Source: Spirosoma agri
GTDB lineage: Bacteria > Bacteroidota > Bacteroidia > Cytophagales > Spirosomataceae
NCBI RefSeq assembly: GCF_010747415.1
Contig: NZ_JAAGNZ010000001.1
Location: forward strand, 248,001-312,000
Reading direction: 5' to 3'
DNA: 64,000 nt
In this document: piece after piece, positions 45,889 to 56,699 of the stretch
Layout: each line of letters opens with the position of its first letter
Position numbering within the stretch: the first letter of the stretch is position 1
Made by a program: the position numbers and the translations under genes
Notes under the pieces: generated by a model
Databases searched by the model: none
What the model was told of the DNA's origin: nothing
Seen by the model: only the letters and a program-made list of their open reading frames with translations

Positions 45889-48800
45889 CCCGATTGCTAC
45901 CTACCGAATCCAGTTCCATAAAGAGTTTACATTCAGTCACTTCGAGCAGATCATCCCGTATCTGGATAAACTTGGAATCAAAACGGTATATGCGTCGCCC
46001 ATCTTTGAAGCCGTTGCCGGTAGTCAGCATGGCTACGACGTGGTCAACCCACAACTGATAAACCCTGAAATTGGCACCCAGGCTCAATTGACCCGGATCC
46101 ATCAGCAATTGGCCGAACGGGGAATTGGCTGGTTGCAGGATATTGTGCCCAATCACATGGCCTTTGACCCGGCCAATACGTGGCTGATGGATGTGCTGGA
46201 AAAAGGACAACGATCGATCTATAGCTGTTTCTTCGACATCGACTGGACCAGTCCGGTTCACCACGGGCGACTGATGGTGCCGTTTTTGGGTAACTCGCTG
46301 GAAGCGGTTCTCCAGAAAGGCGAACTGGCCGTAGCCTGGCAGGATAACCGTCTGGTGTTGGCTTATTATGACAGTGCCTATCCGTTGCGGCTGAATTCAT
46401 ACGTCCGTGTCCTGCAAGCGACGGATAATAAATCTGGTAAGGCCATTCAGTTGTTGCTAAGTCAGTTACCTGATCTGGACCAGCTGACCGACGCAACCAC
46501 CTACAGCCTGCGTAGCCGGGAATGGCAGCTGAAGCTGGCGCAATGGCTCAATGATACCGATCACCAAGCGTATTTTCGCGACTGTCTGGAAGTGGTAAAT
46601 ACCGATACAAATCGGCTTCAGCAACTAGTCGATGAGCAAGTGTATCGCCTATGCGTTCATGGGGAAACCGATTACCGAATCAATTATCGTCGTTTCTTCA
46701 CCGTCAACAGCCTGATTTGCCTGAATAGTCAGGATCTGGTTGTTTTTGACCATGTGCACGAACATACAAAGAATATGCTGAAGGCAGGTGTGTTGCAGGG
46801 TCTACGCGTCGATCACATCGATGGCTTGCACGATCCGAGCCGCTATCTCGAACAGCTTCGGGAAATGGCCGGTGATGAAGCCTATATCGTAGTCGAAAAG
46901 ATTCTGGAATCGGGCGAAGAGCTGCCCGTCAGCTGGCCCATTCAGGGCGCAACGGGCTACCAGTTTCTGGCCCTGGTCAATAACCTGTTCACCCGGACGG
47001 GTAGCCAGCAAAAATTCACGCAGTTTTACACAAAGCTGCTGGGGGAAAAGCAGGTCGTTCATCAGGAAGTACAGGCTAAAAAAGCATACATCCTCGATGA
47101 ACACATGCGGGGTGAGCTGGACAATCTGTTCGTGTTGTTCCAGAGCCTGAATCTGGTTGACGAGGACCGGTTAGCGGCTTTACCAGCCGATACGCTGAAA
47201 GCCGCCATCGGCGAGTTTTTGGTTCAATGCCCGGTCTATCGCTACTACGGTAATTACCTGCCCCTGAAAATCGAAGAAGCTATGGCGATCCAGGCTATTC
47301 TGGAACGGGTTCGTCGTTTCAAACCGAATCTGAAACCAGCCGCCGATCTGCTGGAAGACGTACTGCTGATAAAGCCGCAAGCAGGTGATGACGATTACAA
47401 CGAGCGGGCCTTACGATTTTACCAGCGCTGTATGCAATTTACCGGGCCGCTGATGGCCAAAGGGGTGGAGGACACGCTGATGTACACGTATAACCGCTTC
47501 ATCGGGCACGACGAAGTGGGCGACTCGCCCGATTTTTTTGGCCTTACGACCGATGACTTTCACCAGAAAATGCTCGATCGGCAGGCACAATGGCCGCTTG
47601 CCCTGAACGCCACATCGACCCACGACACCAAGCGGGGCGAAGATGTTCGCAGCCGACTCAATGTACTGACCGATCTGGCCGATGAGTGGTTTGCCGAAGT
47701 GGAAGCCTGGCAGGAACTTAATCGCGACCTGAAGCAAGCAGATTCGCCCGGCGTGGATTCGCCCAGCGTGGATTCGCCGGATGCCAATGATGAATATTTC
47801 ATTTATCAGACGCTACTAGGCGTTTATCCAATGCCCACGATCGAGTCTGCCAATGAACCGAAGCGGAGTACATCCTCACCCGGTCAGGACGAAAAAGACG
47901 TTGCGGAGCGGCTGGATGAGTATTTACAAAAAGCCCTGCGGGAAGCCAAGCGAAATTCAACCTACACCGAACCGAATGAAGTCTACGAAGAAGCGACCAA
48001 AGCCTTTGCTCGCCAGCTATTGGACCCGACAAAGCCATTCTGGAAGCGGTTTGAGCCGTTTTGCCGACGAATAACGGACCTGGGCATTATCAATTCGCTG
48101 GCGCAAGTGGTGCTCAAATGTACCTGCCCCGGTCTGCCCGACATCTATCAGGGCTGCGAAGGCTGGGACCTGAGCCTGGTCGATCCCGACAACCGGCGGC
48201 CAGTCGATTTTGACCAGCGGCAGCGGTGGCTGGATGAACTGACGACCCGCGAAAACGATGATCAGTGGGCCGAGTTATGGCAGCATCGCTACGATGCCCG
48301 CATCAAGCTCTGGCTGATTCATACGCTCCTGAACGAACGAAATCAGCACGTCGACCTGTTTGCCAACGGGCAGTACATTCCACTTCAGGTGGAGGGGCGC
48401 TACAAAGAGCATGTGATGGCTTTTGCCCGGCATTACGAGCGAAGCTGGTATGTCGTGGCGATTCCGTTGGGGGTGGCTCAACTGTGCCGTGAGCAGGACA
48501 CTGACGCCGTGTCGCTGGATTGGGGAAATACCCGGATCATCTTACCCGCCGAAGCACCCCGTCAGTGGACACACCGGCTCACAAACGCTACCGGAAAGGC
48601 TGCAAACGGGATTGCCATAGCCGATCTGTTTACGTTTCTGCCCCTGGCAGTTATCCAGCTCGAACAGCCCTCATCTGACCGTAGCGCAGGTATCCTGCTG
48701 TCGATCACGTCGCTTCCATCTCCGTTCGGCGTCGGCGATTTTGGGGCTGAAGCCAGAACCTTTGCCGACTTTCTGAGCCGCAGCCACCAAACGTATTGGC

Positions 48801-50167
48801 AGGTATTGCCCCTCAATCCGGTTGACGCAGTAGCGGGGTTTTCGCCGTATAGCACCTCCTCCAGCATGGCAGGGAGCCCGCTTTTGCTGAGCCCTTCCTT
48901 GTTGAAGCAGGCGGGACTGTTAACCGATGCTGACCTTCAGGCTGCTCAGTTGACCCTGACCAATCGAATTGATTACCAGGCAGCCAGATAAATAAAAGAA
49001 GCCTTGTTCGATAAGGCGTATAAGACCTTTGAACAGACCTGTCCAACGGCACTACGGCAGGAGTTTCAGCAATTTTGTGCCGAAGAGGCCTACTGGCTGG
49101 ATGACTTCGCGCTGTATACGGTGCTGAAACAGCATCATGAAAATAAACCCTGGCATGACTGGCCGACGGCACTCAGACTTCGCGAAGCCAATGCGCTACA
49201 GACGTTCCGCGACCAACAAACCGATGCGCTGGCAAAGATCAACTGGCTTCAGTTTGTCTTTGACCGGCAGTGGAATGACCTGAAGATGTACTGCAACCGG
49301 TTAGGCGTTCGTCTGTTTGGCGATCTGCCCTTTTACGTCAGCTACGACTCCGTGGATGTATGGGCTCATCCCGAGTTATTCAGTGTTGATGATGGCAGGA
49401 TGATTGGCGTAGCCGGTGTACCGCCCGATGAGTTTAGTGCCGATGGTCAACTGTGGGGAATGCCCGTTTACCGATGGGATGTTCATAAAAAGCAACACTA
49501 CGCCTGGTGGATCGAGCGATTACGCAAGAATATGGAACGCTATGATCTGCTCCGGCTGGACCATTTCCGGGCCTTTGCCGACTACTGGGAAGTGCCCGCC
49601 GATGAAGTAACCGCTGTTCATGGAAGTTGGCAACCGGGGCCTGGTGCTGACCTGTTTACGGTGCTGCAAAACGAACTGGGTGACCTGCTTTTTGTGGCCG
49701 AAGATCTGGGTAAGATCGATCAGCCAGTCTACGAACTGCGGGATGCGTTTGGTTTACCGGGTATGGCGGTGCTTCAGTTTGCCTTTGGCGAAGACATGCC
49801 TAAGTCGGTCAATAATGTGCACAATCATAAGCCAAATATCATTGCCTACACGGGTACGCACGATAACAACACTACATTGGGCTGGTACCGGCAGGGTAGG
49901 CCGCAGATTCGTCAGTTGGAACGATACATTGGTGTGCCCGTAACGGAAGAGAATGTGCACCTGATTTTAATTCGGCTGGCGTATGCGTCAGTTGCTCAAA
50001 CCGCCATCCTGCCCATTCAGGATGTATTGGGCTTAGACGAAACGGCCCGGCTGAACAACCCGGCGGCATCGGCTAACAACTGGACCTGGCGGCTACTGCC
50101 CGACCAGCTTACACCCGTTCTGGAAGAGCAACTTCGGGGGTGGGCGGAGGTGTACAACCGGTATTGA
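45881..50167 (+). pseudogene. treY: Bifunctional TreY/MalQ fusion, interrupted by an in-frame TAA in the MalQ part
   Basis: The first 930 or so residues are malto-oligosyltrehalose synthase, a GH13 enzyme that isomerises the end of a glucan to a trehalose unit. Its nucleophile is Asp311 (GLRVDHIDG) and it has STHDTKRGEDVR. With no stop or start between, a 4-alpha-glucanotransferase (GH77) domain follows from about 48684 (SAGILLSITSLPSPFGVGDF). It has RLDHFRAFADYW (nucleophile Asp1227), AEDLG and GTHDNNTTLGW. Codon 1037 (48989-48991) is TAA, splitting MalQ at about its first fifth; the frame is otherwise open to 50167. A TTG at 49004 could restart but would lack the N-terminal substrate-binding part. 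TreY-MalQ fusions occur in other bacteria. Confidence 0.85.
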
Positions 50168-50424
50168 ATCGGAATCCTATTGACTTTATCAGCCCGTTAT
50201 CGGGTCAAAACAGGGCTATCACGTACCCCCCGAGCCGTTCAAGCTCAGTCTTCACCACTATACAACGGGCGGAAAAAGCGAGCGTTTCGGTGGCTTCTTC
50301 GTGCGACTTTTATTATTGGAATAACCATCAGTGTAAGAGCGGCCTTGCCTGGTCGGCTGGGAATCAACTGAGGTTGGTCAGTACGTACCGACCGCCATAC
50401 AGATAGCTAAATCAATTCGAGTTG

Positions 50425-50493
50425 ATGGTGTGATTGGGTGTTCGATAGGCCGTGTCTCCGAGATACGGCCTATCGAACACCCAATCACACCAT
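50425..50493. terminator. Very long palindrome between convergent trehalose genes
   Basis: Arms of 29 bases (ATGGTGTGATTGGGTGTTCG and onward) are perfectly complementary, and the centre pairs further with one mismatch, leaving almost no loop. It sits between the 3' ends of treY/malQ (plus) and otsBA (minus) and probably acts as a shared terminator or transcription barrier. No T-run is present. The rest of 50168-50566 has no gene. Confidence 0.75.
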
Positions 50494-50566
50494 TTCGTTA
50501 GCCATTACTCATCGTGGTACGGCATGCGAAAACCGCTTGGAGGTGCAACTTGAGCAGATTATACAT

Positions 50567-52765
50567 CTATGCAGGGTCTGTATAAGTGGCGAGTTCATCT
50601 AAAACGGATAGCGCCTGTGCCACGTCGTTAAGTCGATAGTGCGCCTGGGTAGGCTTCGGACCTATCTTGACGGTGTAGGGCGTTATAGTCGCCAGAGCGG
50701 AGAACATATCTTCGTCAGTTTGATCGTCGCCCATGACCAGCACGAACGAGTAAGGTTGAGCAGTAGCCCATTGACGGGCAATTTTTCCCTTGTTTGTCTC
50801 CTGACTTTTGACTTCAATAACTTTTTGTCCATCCAGTAATCGTAGGTCACTGGGTAGTATATGTTCCAGCAGATCGACCAGTTCACGCGATCGCTTGAAC
50901 CCCATCTGTTGGTTCGCTCCCCGGTAATGCCAGGCTAGCGATGCTTCTTTTTCTTCGATAAAGGACCCCTTGCAACGGCTGGCAAAATCGGTCAGCAGCG
51001 GGCGTATCGTTTCTTTCCAACGCTCGTCTGAGGCTTCATTCCGAATCCAGACGCCGTCCTGTTTGCTGGTGGCTCCGTGTTCGGCAACGAGGCTAATGGG
51101 TAGATGTCCAAGCCATTTTTCCAGAGTTTTCTCTGGTCGGCCACTGATTACCAAGACCTTGTTGTCAGGATTAGCGGCTAACTTGCTCAACCGATCGATC
51201 ACGGCAGGTGTTGGGCTGGCCAGCTCCGGTTCGGTCGTGAACTCAACCAGCGTTCCGTCATAGTCCAGTACGATCAATCGAGACTTGGCCTGGGCATACT
51301 GGTCGAGCATTGTTTGTTTTGCATCGCCTTCCAGTAAAATCACCCGGCTCGCTTGCTCATCCTGCTGCGTCGTTAGCAACGCGTCGATGAAGTCAGTTGC
51401 CCACTGTTTAACATCATAACTGGCTACCCGTTCCTGCATCGTGATCATGCGTTGCCGTTGCTCGTCGGGTGACATTGCCAGGGCATACAGCAACTGATCG
51501 GCGACCTCATATTCATCGAGTGGATTGACCAGCAGGGCCTCCCCCAGTTCATTGGCTGCACCCGTCAGTTCACTCAGGATCAGAACGCCCTGCTGGTCCT
51601 GCCGGGAAGCGACGAACTCCTTGGCAACCAGATTCATCCCGTCGCGAACGGGCGTGATCAGGGCAATATCGCAGGCCGTGTAGAGAGCGACTAGCTGCGA
51701 AAACGTTACGTCTGAGTAACGATATACAATGGGCAGCCATGTCAATGTACCGAACAAACCATTTATCCGCCCCACGGCCTGTTCAATCATTTGCTTGCGC
51801 TCGCCGTAGGTTTGAATCTGGTCGCGGGAAGGAACCACAACCAGAATGAAGACCAGCTTCCCCAACCACTCCGAATGCTGCCGGAGAAGCGCTTCCAGTG
51901 CGTCCAGCCGCTGCATAACCCCTTTCGTATAATCCAGGCGGTCGACTGAGAAAATAAGTTTATCGGGATACGAACGCTTCAGATCAAGCCGCTCCTGCAC
52001 CACCGCCTGATCCGCAGCGGCATCATGGAATAAATTGTAGTTGATGCCAATCGGAAAGGCTCCCGTCTGAACCTTCGTCTGCCCATTTTCTATGGTTCCC
52101 AGCCGATGGGCCAACCCCAGGCTCAATTGGGCCGATCGCAGGAAATGAACCCGGTAGTCGGTCGTATGAAAACCCACGAGATTAGCGCCTAACAATCCGT
52201 TCAACAGGTAATTGCGGCATTTTTCCGGCAACAAACGGAGAATTTCGTAGGAGGGAAAAGGTATGTGCAGGAAGAAACCGATGGTAGCCGATGGCTTGTT
52301 CTGCCGGATTAGCATTGGCAGAGGCAGGAAGTGATAATCATGCACCCAAATCAGATCGTCGGGTTGCAGAAGTTCAACGACTTTGTCGCAAACCGCCTGA
52401 TTGGCTGCCTGGTAAGCGTTCAGGTCTTCGTCGTGATAATCGACGTACGAAGGGAAGTAATGAAAAAGCGGCCAGAGAACCGAATTCGAGAACCCATTAT
52501 AGAATCCCTTATTCGTCGTTTTATCTAAAAAGACCGGCACGTACTCAAAATCGTCGTTGACCAGATGCTTGTACTTTTCCCAAACGCGCGGGGAGAAATC
52601 CGCGCATCCGACCCAGACGGGTTTCGGTGCCGAAGCCGGGAGGTCCAGCGATTTCACAGCCGTGACCAGTCCGCCCGCCGATTGTTTGACGGATGTGACC
52701 CGATTTTCGGTCTTGAACGAAAACGGCAGTCGATAGGAAATAATAAGTAAACGATTATCATTCAT
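50567..52765 (-). CDS. otsBA: Bifunctional trehalose-6-phosphate synthase/phosphatase
   Basis: A 732-residue fusion. Residues about 1-470 are a GT20 trehalose-6-phosphate synthase joining UDP-glucose to glucose-6-phosphate: [30 protein letters not shown] and [15 protein letters not shown], then [12 protein letters not shown]. Residues about 490-732 are a HAD-type trehalose-6-phosphatase with the DxDGTL nucleophile motif ([11 protein letters not shown]), [10 protein letters not shown] and [11 protein letters not shown]. The enzyme makes trehalose independently of the broken treZ-treY route nearby, so the cell should keep trehalose synthesis. Trehalose protects against osmotic and drying stress. 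The frame is intact. Confidence 0.97.
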   Translation of the reverse strand: MNDNRLLIISYRLPFSFKTENRVTSVKQSAGGLVTAVKSLDLPASAPKPVWVGCADFSPRVWEKYKHLVNDDFEYVPVFLDKTTNKGFYNGFSNSVLWPLFHYFPSYVDYHDEDLNAYQAANQAVCDKVVELLQPDDLIWVHDYHFLPLPMLIRQNKPSATIGFFLHIPFPSYEILRLLPEKCRNYLLNGLLGANLVGFHTTDYRVHFLRSAQLSLGLAHRLGTIENGQTKVQTGAFPIGINYNLFHDAAADQAVVQERLDLKRSYPDKLIFSVDRLDYTKGVMQRLDALEALLRQHSEWLGKLVFILVVVPSRDQIQTYGERKQMIEQAVGRINGLFGTLTWLPIVYRYSDVTFSQLVALYTACDIALITPVRDGMNLVAKEFVASRQDQQGVLILSELTGAANELGEALLVNPLDEYEVADQLLYALAMSPDEQRQRMITMQERVASYDVKQWATDFIDALLTTQQDEQASRVILLEGDAKQTMLDQYAQAKSRLIVLDYDGTLVEFTTEPELASPTPAVIDRLSKLAANPDNKVLVISGRPEKTLEKWLGHLPISLVAEHGATSKQDGVWIRNEASDERWKETIRPLLTDFASRCKGSFIEEKEASLAWHYRGANQQMGFKRSRELVDLLEHILPSDLRLLDGQKVIEVKSQETNKGKIARQWATAQPYSFVLVMGDDQTDEDMFSALATITPYTVKIGPKPTQAHYRLNDVAQALSVLDELATYTDPA

Positions 52766-53236
52766 AAAATAGGAGTCAACAAAAAAGGTACATCAGCCGA
52801 GCCTGCCAGTTGTTGTACTGGTAAACGACCGCCTGATCATCCTGTAGAAAGGCCCCGGCCATCTATGATCGGGAAGCCACCAGCGTTAATCTAGTGGCAA
52901 AGGCCTCACTGCTCAAGAAACTAGCGATTGGTCGATCCATAAGGTTGGGCTATAAAACGTGCGGGTTGATAGCCCTTCGACGGCTGCCACAGTATAACCG
53001 CCGTTTTAGGGAAAGGATAGAAGAGACGGTTTAAAAATGAGGATTTGCATTCTTACGGGCAGATAAGCCTGCATACGACGATAATCGGGTGCCCAGCCTG
53101 TGAATCGACCAAGAGCCGGTCGATTGCCTCCGTTGGTCTATTGCCAGCTGTGAGTGGATGAACTAAGGCCGAATTAACCGAATCAAGATCGTTACGGATG
53201 AAAGCCGAATTGAGATGCGAGGGCGAACGGAATCAG
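52766..53236. other. Upstream region of otsBA, no gene seen
   Basis: About 470 bases between the otsBA start and a palindromic terminator. I see no coding potential. The otsBA promoter should be in the first 150 bases, but no clear TAnnTTTG box is visible on the minus strand. Confidence 0.4.
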
Positions 53237-53284
53237 TGACAACAAAAATGGCGCCTTCCCGGGAAGGCGCCATTTTTGTTGTCA
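53237..53284. terminator. Perfect 48-base palindromic terminator
   Basis: TGACAACAAAAATGGCGCC and its continuation form a perfect 24+24 base palindrome with no loop bases, with A/T tracts on both flanks. It directly follows the minus-strand gene at 53291-53530. It can act in both directions. Confidence 0.8.
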
Positions 53285-53290
53285 GCTCGT

Positions 53291-53530
53291 TTAGCTGTAA
53301 GATGGCTTGTCAATATCGACTTTCCCATCAGCATTCCGGTTCGGATGCGTTGTCGGTGTGTCATCATCCTCATCGGCGTCCGATGGTGTTGGGTCAATAC
53401 CACTCAAGGGTGTATCGTCGGGTGAATCATTGCCGGGCAGGGTCGTTGCCTTGTCGGAGCGGTCACCCAGCCCTGCGGGCGAAATAGCCTGTTTAGCCCG
53501 TAGGATATCGTCTTTGTCTTCGTTTTCCAT
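53291..53530 (-). CDS. Small acidic disordered protein
   Basis: A 79-residue protein rich in Asp, Pro, Thr and Ser with no hydrophobic core (for example SDADEDDDTPTTHPNRNADG), so probably disordered. There is no signal peptide. A perfect palindromic terminator follows after 6 bases, supporting a real gene. Function unknown; similar low-complexity proteins are seen in this group of bacteria. Confidence 0.6.
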   Translation of the reverse strand: MENEDKDDILRAKQAISPAGLGDRSDKATTLPGNDSPDDTPLSGIDPTPSDADEDDDTPTTHPNRNADGKVDIDKPSYS

Positions 53531-53570
53531 GTTAACTTGGGTTTAAAGATACGCGTTGAGTTGCCTTTAC

Positions 53571-54110
53571 TTAACAACCGTCCAGAATGAAAGTTTGGTC
53601 ATCGGTCGGGTAAGTGTACGCATTGATCATTTTTCGGGGCGCGACAAAATTCAACTGCTGCGTAATATCGATCTGGCCAGTAGCCACCAGATCGCGCGAC
53701 TGAATCACATCAATAGGGGCCACAGTCTGCGTGCTGGATCGGGCCTGCGTGGAACGGGAACCAATGACGACTACTTCGTTGAGACTGGCCAAACTTTCAA
53801 CCAGTCGTATATCCAGCGTAATCGGGCTTCCAGTGGTCACCTGCACTGGCTGATTCTGTGTCGTGTAGCCAACAAAGCTGATGCGAAGGGTGTAGCTTCC
53901 CGGCTCGATCGATAGACTATACTGACCATTGGCATCCGTGACGGTGCCCGTGTTAGGACCCTGCACCAGAATCGATACGCCCGGCAGATCGGACCCGGTG
54001 GTAGCATCGGTGACGTGGCCCCGTATGCTTTGGGCTACTGTTGCGGATGACGTAAGAAAACCGATAAAACTATATAGTATCAGTAAACATAACCTGTAGT
54101 GGTTGTTCAT
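53571..54110 (-). pseudogene. TonB-dependent receptor, truncated after the start of the plug
   Basis: An exported 179-residue fragment. The signal peptide includes LCLLILYSFIGFLTSSATVA. A carboxypeptidase-regulatory-like domain follows (IRGHVTDATTGSDLPGVSIL and LRISFVGYTTQNQPVQVTTG), then the TonB-linked region VVVIGSRSTQARS and the start of a plug (VAPIDVIQSRDLVATGQ and ITQQLNFVAP). It then switches abruptly into an unrelated tail (INAYTYPTDDQTFILDGC) and stops. A working receptor would need about 700 further residues. It is best explained as a receptor gene cut by a deletion. The signal and first domain could still be made. Confidence 0.8.
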
Positions 54111-54786
54111 AGGGAATTGATAGTCAGATATGTATAAGGTTATGCTGAGTCGCAGGTAACCGTTAATTACCTGGAAGAGTCTCCAGGGTCTCCTGAAAAC
54201 TTATGGGGTAGCAACTGGGCGGAACGTGATGTGGATTAATGAGGAAATGGTTCTGAGTCAATCAGAGAGGAACGTGTGGAATGACGATTTTTTGCAATTA
54301 CTCCAGCAAACCAGTCTGAACAGGCTACGACAGATGGCTGAAGTTAGCTGCTTAATGGTGATAGGATAGTGGCTCGAAAGGCGTTGCTCAATAAACAGAA
54401 AGCGTTTGGGAGTTGCTACGGGCACCGCTGGTGATAAGCCTACCATTGGGTCGGTTTTGGCCTATAGGTGCGCTTGGCCAAGAGCGTATTCATCCATGTG
54501 GCGCTAATGTTGGCAGGGAAATGGTGCGGCTTCAGTAGAGCTACGTTTGCTCGATTAGAGGCTGTATCGCTCGCAATTACCTTATCAATGCGGACCATCG
54601 TGCTGGTCGTTGCGAGTCATATCGTGGACTATTGCTCGACCGGCCTTGCTTTCAGCCGCTCATCAAGCCGCCGAACCGCTCCGGTAGTTTGTAATGCATA
54701 GTACCAGCTATAGCCTATACCTTTGATTCATCAATCGGGAACAACCCGACTCGACTTTACATCAGAAATCAAAATAGATAAAGACC
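54111..54786. other. Intergenic region without a recognisable gene
   Basis: About 675 bases. The first part follows the start of the truncated receptor and should contain its old promoter. Short frames on both strands (for example plus 54468-54701) have no recognisable features. The last 60 bases lead into the exported protein gene at 54787. Confidence 0.45.
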
Positions 54787-55185
54787 ATGAAAACGCTTAT
54801 CAACTCCCTGCTCGTTGCGTTCACCGTTAGTCTGGTTACTGTGTCCGCTTCATTGGCCGAAGTTAATCCAGGTAGTCGCTCTACGGCTGTTGCTACGTAC
54901 AAAACTGGTATTTACGTCACAGCAGAGGGTAAACTGAATGTTGCTCTTGATAAAGAAACGAATGGTATTGTTGACATCAAGCTGAAGAATGATGCTGGCA
55001 AGGTCTTGTTTGTCCAGCACATGGGCAAGAAAGAAAAAGTAGCACGAATCAGTTTGAACATAAGTGAATTGCCCGACGGCGCCTACCAATTAGAAATGTC
55101 AAACGGGGTGGAAACCACAACGCAAACGATAACACTGGCTACGCAACAGCATACTGTTCCCAACCGTCTTGTTGCTATAAACTAA
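54787..55185 (+). CDS. Small secreted beta-sandwich-like protein
   Basis: A 132-residue exported protein with signal peptide MKTLINSLLVAFTVSLVTVS (cleaved near SLAEV). The mature part alternates strands in the manner of an immunoglobulin-like or T9SS-tail-like domain: IYVTAEGKLNVALDKETNG, then IVDIKLKNDAGKVLFVQHMG, then ISLNISELPDGAYQLEMSNG. Here the pattern L-P-D-G-x-Y resembles the ends of secretion tail domains. It may be a small adhesive or surface protein. A classic terminator follows. Confidence 0.75.
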   Translation: MKTLINSLLVAFTVSLVTVSASLAEVNPGSRSTAVATYKTGIYVTAEGKLNVALDKETNGIVDIKLKNDAGKVLFVQHMGKKEKVARISLNISELPDGAYQLEMSNGVETTTQTITLATQQHTVPNRLVAIN

Positions 55186-55237
55186 CTCAAGCACTGACGG
55201 TCACTCACTCGAAAATGAGCTGAGTTCAGCGCCACTC

Positions 55238-55277
55238 AAAGTAGCGGAGTCTCCAAGTGGGCTCCGCTACTTTTTTT
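55238..55277 (+). terminator. Rho-independent terminator
   Basis: Stem AAAGTAGCGGAG pairs with CTCCGCTACTTT around a 12-base loop and runs into seven or more T. It ends the small secreted protein gene. Confidence 0.9.
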
Positions 55278-55497
55278 ATAAGCGATCCTCACGTCAAGGT
55301 GAACAATGGGACGTAAAAAGATGCCTCTTCGTAGATGGTCTAGCTTTGATTAGTTGGTTACGATTCTATTCATTTTAGAATGAAGGAAATGGTCGTAAAT
55401 CATTGATTTTAGGCTGATAAAGGTAGTTTTTGGGGCACAAATAGTCTCCTTTTTATGTTCTCTTGGTAAGAACGTAAACAACTACTTTTAAGCCTGT

Positions 55498-55719
55498 ATG
55501 GAGTCAATTAAGGTGCATCAATTAGCCCCCGTTTTGTTAGATACCAAGACTTCCCGCGCTGCTCGTCGCAAAGTAAACGGACCAGCCACGGCGGCCTTGC
55601 TGATCAAAATGGCGACCGAGATTTTGACCGTATCGCCAACGCTTCGTCATCAGGCCAACATCACGCTCTCAGATTTGGCAGCCGCCGAAAAAGTGCGGAA
55701 AGAGCTGAGTAAGAAATAA
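55498..55719 (+). CDS. Small hypothetical protein
   Basis: A 73-residue soluble, basic, helical protein (MESIKVHQLAPVLLDTKTSR, later LLIKMATEILTVSP). There is no family, signal or membrane segment. A perfect-stem terminator lies 4 bases past the stop, which supports it being expressed. Function unknown. Confidence 0.6.
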   Translation: MESIKVHQLAPVLLDTKTSRAARRKVNGPATAALLIKMATEILTVSPTLRHQANITLSDLAAAEKVRKELSKK

Positions 55720-55722
55720 GTG

Positions 55723-55766
55723 CAGAAACAATAAGCCCGGATGCGAGTCCGGGCTTATTGTTTCTG
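55723..55766. terminator. Perfect-stem terminator
   Basis: A 19-base stem beginning CAGAAACAATAAGCCCGGA with its exact complement and a six-base loop (TGCGAG). It contains the GCCCGG/CCGGGC core seen in several terminators of this window. Confidence 0.85.
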
Positions 55767-55895
55767 TATGTTTCGCCCTTGGTCCATAGGCAAGGTCGTC
55801 CGTTCCCTCATTTATCAGATCGATGTTAGCGGCCTTCGGTCTATTTCTGTTAAGACTTCAAAATGCGATAGCATATACTTAGACTTTAAAAAGAA

Positions 55896-55930
55896 GTCAC
55901 TTTTTTAAAAAAATCAATTATTAATGTGAC
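55896..55930. promoter_or_regulatory. Possible regulator-binding inverted repeat upstream of the TetR gene
   Basis: GTCAC at 55896-55900 and GTGAC at 55926-55930 form an inverted pair separated by an AT-rich 25-base spacer, 58 bases before the regulator start. It may be an operator for autoregulation. Weak evidence. Confidence 0.3.
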
Positions 55931-55987
55931 CTATGGTACTTTTAACTGTCTAAAATTATATTTAACTATCGCTATAAAGACCTTTTT

Positions 55988-56656
55988 GTGGAAACAGGTA
56001 AACGTAATAGAGCAGCCACTACCCAACGAATTGTAGAGGCATTGGAAGATGTGTTGAGCGAATGGGGCCTTGACGGCGTAGGCGTCAATGCCGTGGCTGA
56101 ACGGGCGGGTGTTAGTAAGGTACTTATCTATCGCTATTTTGGCGGTATTGAAGGACTGCTGGAATACTACGTCAAAATGGGACGGTTATTTCCTGCCTAT
56201 ACACCAGCTGTGCTGGCTCAAATTCAGCCCGTTAATCAGGCCGATTTAGCTCCCGTCTGGTCTAGTCAGGTCATTCAGCTTTTTCGTCAGCTTCGGGCAT
56301 CGCGGGCAAGCCGCGAGATTCTGAAGGCTACTGTCAAGGAAAATGATTCTCTGGCGCACGGGGTTAGTCTGGCGCAGGACACGGAGCTAACGCGACTGGT
56401 CGAGCAGCTTAGCTTTGTTAAAGGGGGCGATTATCAGGCAATGTCGGCAGTGCTGATCGGAGCTTTATCGTATCTGACCATACTTGCCCAGAATGACCGG
56501 TCGATGATTGGCCTCGATCTTCGTAAAGAAGAAAATTGGTTGCGTATCGAAGATGCTATTAAAGTGATTTACAAAGCGTTGGGTCGTTCAGCCATTGATT
56601 CGCCTACCGTTCAGGTAGCTACCAAACCGGTTAGCCTGGCCGTAAATACCTGGTAG
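55988..56656 (+). CDS. TetR/AcrR-family transcriptional regulator
   Basis: A 222-residue repressor type. The N-terminal DNA-binding domain (residues about 8-52) shows RIVEALEDVLSEWGLDGVGV then the helix-turn-helix AERAGVSKVLIYRYFGGIEG. The remaining all-helical part binds an unknown ligand and dimerises. The start is GTG at 55988, giving the usual N-terminus. It stands alone: the neighbours are a small hypothetical gene and a convergent histidine kinase. A GTCAC/GTGAC repeat upstream may be its operator. Confidence 0.92.
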   Translation: METGKRNRAATTQRIVEALEDVLSEWGLDGVGVNAVAERAGVSKVLIYRYFGGIEGLLEYYVKMGRLFPAYTPAVLAQIQPVNQADLAPVWSSQVIQLFRQLRASRASREILKATVKENDSLAHGVSLAQDTELTRLVEQLSFVKGGDYQAMSAVLIGALSYLTILAQNDRSMIGLDLRKEENWLRIEDAIKVIYKALGRSAIDSPTVQVATKPVSLAVNTW

Positions 56657-56699
56657 TTTGATTCACCTACTATTGACCCTTTAGGAACGTACGATACAC

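Noticed and set aside
44039-48991. A single 1650-residue TreZ-TreY-MalQ protein as a natural triple fusion
   Set aside because: The treZ end fits a separate gene with a normal stop overlapping the treY start; the fused frame is best explained by a one-base loss. Only the TreY-MalQ join looks natural.
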